In this document: positions 6,056 through 8,814 of the stretch, piece after piece
Position numbering within the stretch: position 1 is the stretch's first letter
Layout of the letters: each line of letters starts with the position of its first letter
Origin: Bacillota bacterium
GTDB taxonomy: Bacteria > Bacillota > Clostridia > Christensenellales > CAG-138
Direction: 5' to 3'
NCBI GenBank assembly: GCA_023453725.1
Contig: JAEXTB010000104.1
Location: forward strand, 1-8,814
DNA length: 8,814 bases
The notes under the pieces: model-generated
The model's input: only the letters and a program-made list of their open reading frames with translations
Databases searched by the model: none
Told to the model about the DNA's origin: nothing
Position numbers and translations under genes: made by a program

Positions 6056-6388
6056 ATGAAAGTTGGTATCATCAGGTGCATGCAGACGGAGGATTACTGT
6101 CCCGGAACCACGGATTTTATAGCAATACGGGAGAAATCCTGCGCATTTGAAGGAATTGAGGAAGACATTACTGTCATAGGCTTTGTTACCTGCGGCGGAT
6201 GTCCGGGGAAAAAGGCTGTATTTAGAAGCCGGGAACTGATCAGGCGGGGTGCGGATACCATTGCGTTTGCATCCTGTATAGAGCGCGGCAACCCGATCGG
6301 CTTTCCATGCCCTTTTGCAAAGAAGATGCGGGAGAGCGTTGCCAAAGACGCCGGAGAAACAATCAGGATTATGGATTACACGCATTGA
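6056..6388 (+). CDS. CGGC-domain protein (putative metal-binding)
   Basis: This 110-residue protein starts at ATG 6056 behind GGAGGG (6046-6051) with four bases of spacing. The central TCGGCPGKK motif (45-53) defines the CGGC domain (PF08821), for which zinc or other metal binding has been suggested from its conserved cysteines and histidines. Seven cysteines are present at 8, 15, 29, 46, 49, 74 and 85. They lie in the family contexts VGIIRC, YCPG, CGGC, SCIERGNPIG and CPF. No signal peptide or membrane segment is seen. The length is usual for the family. It is the last gene of the operon, and a rho-independent terminator follows about 40 bases later. Its role is unknown; the neighbouring rhodanese regulator and desulfurase remnant suggest thiol, persulfide or metal metabolism (inference). 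Confidence 0.88.
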   Translation: MKVGIIRCMQTEDYCPGTTDFIAIREKSCAFEGIEEDITVIGFVTCGGCPGKKAVFRSRELIRRGADTIAFASCIERGNPIGFPCPFAKKMRESVAKDAGETIRIMDYTH

Positions 6389-6426
6389 CCATGCGTTCAG
6401 AACTTCAATATTCTTTCAAATAAATA

Positions 6427-6463
6427 ACCGCCAAGAACGCTTGTGTCCTTGACGGTATTTTTT
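6427..6463 (+). terminator. Rho-independent terminator of the TSCPD/CGGC operon
   Basis: ACCGCCAAGAAC (6427-6438) pairs with GTCCTTGACGGT (6445-6456) with two mismatches. The stem closes around CGCTTG and is followed by an A and a run of six T's (6458-6463). It may also act on the opposite strand for the LURP-like gene, whose stop is at 6477, because an A/T-rich tract flanks the left arm. Confidence 0.75.
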
Positions 6464-6476
6464 ATCAATCAAACAT

Positions 6477-6959
6477 CTAGTTTGCCGCGTTACTTTCCTG
6501 CGCCATGGCGCAATCGATGGCGAGCACAACCGCAAGGGCATAGATTTCATGCTGCGGGGTGGGGATGTCAAGCGCGTAACTGTCTCCCCACGTGAACCAT
6601 TCCTTTTGAATGGAAACCACAGGACTTCCCGATTCTGCGATTTCATAGCGGTGCGCCCAGAAGTCACCTTCTACCTGCCAGTTTAATCCTTCAATTGTGT
6701 AACGGGGACGCAGGAACGTAAATTCCTTCTTGATCTGGGCGATATGGAGGCCATTTGCAAACACATCATACCGCGGCAGGAAACTCCATATTTTCTGCTG
6801 GATAAACGCCGCTTCATTGCCGGAAGCGTCCATTACGTGCAGCTTCTTACCCCAGGAAAACAGTTCCCCCTCCACAAAATACCGGTCAACTCCGCTTTCA
6901 TCCTTTACGGTAAACCGGTCGCGCCAGGAAAACACCTTTTGCTTGATATATAGCTTCAT
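6477..6959 (-). CDS. LURP-one-related family protein (YxjI-like)
   Basis: This 160-residue protein has the Tubby-like beta-barrel pattern of PF04525 (LURP-one-related; YxjI in Bacillus). It opens MKLYIKQKVFSWRDRFTV and continues with YFVEGELFSWGKKLHVMD, IQQKIWSFLPRYDVF and YTIEGLNWQVEGDFWAHRYEI, and has a C-terminal hydrophobic helix (EIYALAVVLAIDCAMA). Bacterial members have no established enzymatic function; membrane-lipid binding has been suggested by analogy with Tubby and scramblases. I chose ATG 6959 because the family begins at this methionine and a GGGGGG site sits six bases upstream. ATG 6977 would place AGGAGG only two bases from the start codon. No signal peptide is seen. The gene seems to be transcribed on its own. 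Confidence 0.82.
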   Translation of the reverse strand: MKLYIKQKVFSWRDRFTVKDESGVDRYFVEGELFSWGKKLHVMDASGNEAAFIQQKIWSFLPRYDVFANGLHIAQIKKEFTFLRPRYTIEGLNWQVEGDFWAHRYEIAESGSPVVSIQKEWFTWGDSYALDIPTPQHEIYALAVVLAIDCAMAQESNAAN

Positions 6960-6987
6960 ACAGTTCCCCCCAATCATTTCCTCCTAC

Positions 6988-7016
6988 AGTATGGCATGTC
7001 AATTGCGTTTGCGCAA
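6988..7016 (-). promoter_or_regulatory. Possible extended -10 promoter for the LURP-like gene
   Basis: On the - strand, TTGCGC (7016-7011) and CATACT (6993-6988) are separated by 17 bases, with TGC immediately before the -10 box. The predicted start falls near 6981, which leaves a leader of about 20 bases before ATG 6959 and almost none before ATG 6977. This supports the downstream start. A second TTGACA (7002-6997) in the same stretch has no well-spaced -10. Confidence 0.4.
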
Positions 7017-7031
7017 CATCGTATCGGGAAC

Positions 7032-7043
7032 AGCAAATTTGCT
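7032..7043. repeat. 12-base perfect palindrome AGCAAATTTGCT
   Basis: This perfect palindrome lies just past the end of the FtsX-type gene and upstream of the LURP-like promoter. There is no T-run of terminator type. It could be a regulator site or chance; nothing in the sequence decides. Confidence 0.3.
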
Positions 7044-7065
7044 ATAAGTATGCCGGATGCTTCGT

Positions 7066-8721
7066 TTACTCAACGCTTTTTAACGCCTCCACCATGTTGA
7101 TGCGGTCTAGCATACGGTTTGTGATCCAGCTTACGACGATGGCAAAGCAGAACGTAATCACCGCAGAAAACAGATAGCTCACAGGCTCCAGGTGCACCGC
7201 GAAATGGATGGACGGCATATTGAGCGCGGTGGTGAGAAATCCGCTTAATACCCGGCCAACCGGCAAACCAACGAGGACGCCCGTCCCGGTTAAAATCAGC
7301 GTTTCCTTATTGACATATTGGTGCACTTCCTTGTCATAGAAGCCCAGCACTTTGATCGTAGCAAGCTCGCGGACCCGTTCGGAAATATTTGTGTTTGATA
7401 ACGTAAAGAGCACCACAAATGCGAGTCCCCCTGCCATAGCAATGATCAGCAGCATCACTGCGTTCATCAGATCAAAGCCAAAATCCTCATTCAAAGCGGC
7501 TGTGCTTAGAGCGGTAAGCACGGAATCATTATTAAGCAGCGTTTTCGCATATCCGGCCTGATCGGTACAGGTATCCGACAGATGGGCAAGTATACCGTTA
7601 GGCGTATATTCGCCGAACAGCGATTCATACAGGCTTTGTGTCATATACACGTTATTGCCCAGGTAATTCTGTACGACATCGGATACAATCGCTTCGCGCT
7701 GTACAAGCTCCATGTCCTGCACAAAGACGGTGTCGCCCGGCTTGACCTCAAGAATTCGCGCCGCATTCTGTGTGATCAGAATACCGCCATCATTGGGACT
7801 TATCAGCGCGCCACTCAGATTTTTCGTGCGGACATAATCCGTTATCTCAGCGCCGTCCGGAATAACCATCAGCTGCACCTTTTCCGTTGCTCCGTCGGCA
7901 TTCTGAAGCTTCACGCTTTCAATGCGCAAGTTGAGAATGTCCGCAACATTGCCGTCAGAGGACAGCTGACGAACCATACCGTCGGTATCATCCTCTTCAA
8001 ATACCGCCATCAGATCATATCGATAGATGTTCCCATACTGTTTGGGCGCAAGGTCTGCAATGGAGTCCTTAATCGCAAAGCCGCACAGAATAAGAGCCGT
8101 GCATCCCATGATGCCTCCGACAGTCATAAACAGGCGTTTTTTATACCGAAACAGGTTGCGGACGGTAACCTTATTCAGGAATTTGAGATGCGTCCAGATT
8201 GCAGGGATACGTTCGAGAAATACGCGCGATCCTGCGCGGGGCGCTTTGGGGCGCATAAGGGGTGCGGGCATTTGCTTTAGCTCACTGCGGCAGGTGAGAG
8301 CGGTTGCTGCCACTATTCCCGCCATGAACAGCAGTATGCCGCCTACGCCATACAGAATGTCAAAACGCAGGTAGTATTGGGGAAGGGTGTAAAGTTCCTC
8401 CAGCACAACCGCTATGAATTTGGGCATGAAAATGAAGCCCAGTATATCGCCCAGTATGCCGCCAAACAAGCAGGCCATAACGGCAAACAGGATGTATTTT
8501 TGGTAGATGGCGGCATTGTCAAAACCCAGTGCCTTGTAGGTTCCGATCAATCCGCGCTCTTCCTCCACCATGCGCGTCATCGTGGTTAGGCTTACGAGCA
8601 CGGCGACAAGCAAAAATATAATGGGGAATATCCTGCCTACGGCTTCAATGGAAGATAAATCACTGTTCAGGCTGGAGTAACTGTCCAAAGATGTGCGGTT
8701 CTGCACATACCATTGCGTCAT
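7066..8721 (-). CDS. FtsX-family ABC transporter permease, 5'-truncated
   Basis: This 551-residue multi-pass membrane protein corresponds to the C-terminal half of large FtsX/MacB-type permeases, which export or act on envelope substrates with a separate ATPase. From the ATG at 8721, the first membrane segment spans about residues 31-48. It is followed by the coupling motif MVEEERGLIGTYKALGF (51-67), further segments near 76-98, 123-143 and 198-216, and an extracellular domain at about 220-410. A second FtsX core follows: a segment near 415-435, then ISERVRELATIKVLGF, then two more segments. It ends MVEALKSVE, a usual C-terminus. The ATG at 8721 is internal: no ribosome site precedes it, and family-like sequence (AAQKLADAYAELNDIDMTQWY) continues upstream to 8781, where an in-frame stop occurs. 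The N-terminal membrane segment and coiled-coil region are missing, so the gene is broken or cut by an assembly join. No ATPase partner lies in the window. Confidence 0.85.
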   Translation of the reverse strand: MTQWYVQNRTSLDSYSSLNSDLSSIEAVGRIFPIIFLLVAVLVSLTTMTRMVEEERGLIGTYKALGFDNAAIYQKYILFAVMACLFGGILGDILGFIFMPKFIAVVLEELYTLPQYYLRFDILYGVGGILLFMAGIVAATALTCRSELKQMPAPLMRPKAPRAGSRVFLERIPAIWTHLKFLNKVTVRNLFRYKKRLFMTVGGIMGCTALILCGFAIKDSIADLAPKQYGNIYRYDLMAVFEEDDTDGMVRQLSSDGNVADILNLRIESVKLQNADGATEKVQLMVIPDGAEITDYVRTKNLSGALISPNDGGILITQNAARILEVKPGDTVFVQDMELVQREAIVSDVVQNYLGNNVYMTQSLYESLFGEYTPNGILAHLSDTCTDQAGYAKTLLNNDSVLTALSTAALNEDFGFDLMNAVMLLIIAMAGGLAFVVLFTLSNTNISERVRELATIKVLGFYDKEVHQYVNKETLILTGTGVLVGLPVGRVLSGFLTTALNMPSIHFAVHLEPVSYLFSAVITFCFAIVVSWITNRMLDRINMVEALKSVE

Positions 8722-8814
8722 ATCGATATCGTTAAGCTCAGCGTACGCATCCGCCAGTTTTTGGGCGGCGTCTTGTTTTTTCTAAGCGTATTAAATCTCT
8801 TATTCAATAAAATC
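8722..8814 (-). other. Broken 5' region of the FtsX-type gene and AT-rich junction
   Basis: On the - strand the permease frame stays open from 8781 to 8722 and encodes a charged helical stretch of the kind that precedes the first core membrane helix in this family. Beyond it are three in-frame stops (8782-8784 TAG, 8791-8793 TAA, 8800-8802 TAA). Bases 8776-8814 hold only 8 G/C in 39, unlike the rest of the window. A run of seven A/T pairs is broken only once at 8776-8783, so a homopolymer frameshift is possible, but the sharp composition change favours a junction with unrelated DNA. No transposase or terminal repeat can be recognised in the few bases left. Confidence 0.55.

Noticed and set aside
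7582..8280. A 232-codon open frame on the + strand opposite the FtsX-type gene
   Set aside because: It has no family-like motifs or ribosome site and is explained as the antisense shadow of a long membrane-protein gene with strong motifs on the other strand.

Overview
The window looks like chromosomal DNA of an anaerobic Firmicute, most likely a mid-GC member of the Clostridia. The grounds are purine-rich Shine-Dalgarno sites throughout, sigma-A-type promoters, a lipoprotein solute-binding protein, and a TSCPD (TIGR03905-like) protein beside a CGGC-domain protein. This placement is an inference. No rRNA, tRNA, CRISPR array or recognisable transposase was seen. The window cuts into a gene at its left edge, and the last ~40 bases at the right edge look foreign to what precedes them.

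Left part (1-3002, + strand): the 3' end of a Crp/Fnr-family regulator is followed by a complete ABC importer of the nitrate/sulfonate/taurine type. The importer consists of a lipoprotein solute-binding protein, a membrane permease and a short ATPase, with the last two overlapping by an ATGA. No promoter or terminator separates the four genes, so they probably form one operon in which the regulator controls its own transporter. The substrate cannot be told from sequence. Two tandem hairpins lie between the binding-protein and permease genes.

Middle (3006-4917): an M20-family amidohydrolase on the - strand converges on the ATPase gene with a 3-base gap. A YbaK/ProX-type aminoacyl-tRNA deacylase on the + strand is divergent from it. 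Each has a plausible promoter in the shared 268-base intergenic region.

Sulfur/thiol block (4921-6463): an ArsR-type DNA-binding domain fused to a rhodanese domain (- strand) is divergent from a small + strand operon encoding a TSCPD protein and a CGGC-domain protein, each with seven cysteines. The operon begins behind a strong extended -10 promoter and ends at a rho-independent terminator. Its leader contains a clean 25-codon ORF that reads as the first residues of a NifS/IscS-type cysteine desulfurase and then stops. The desulfurase appears to have been deleted while the operon around it was kept. This block is the most interesting part of the window: a candidate persulfide- or metal-responsive system that has lost its sulfur-donor enzyme, or has turned its start into a leader peptide.

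Right part (6477-8814, - strand): a LURP-one-related (YxjI-like) protein, then a large FtsX-family ABC permease. The permease's recognisable coding sequence continues upstream of its first ATG and is cut by in-frame stops at an AT-rich junction, so it is a 5'-truncated gene or a contig-end artefact.
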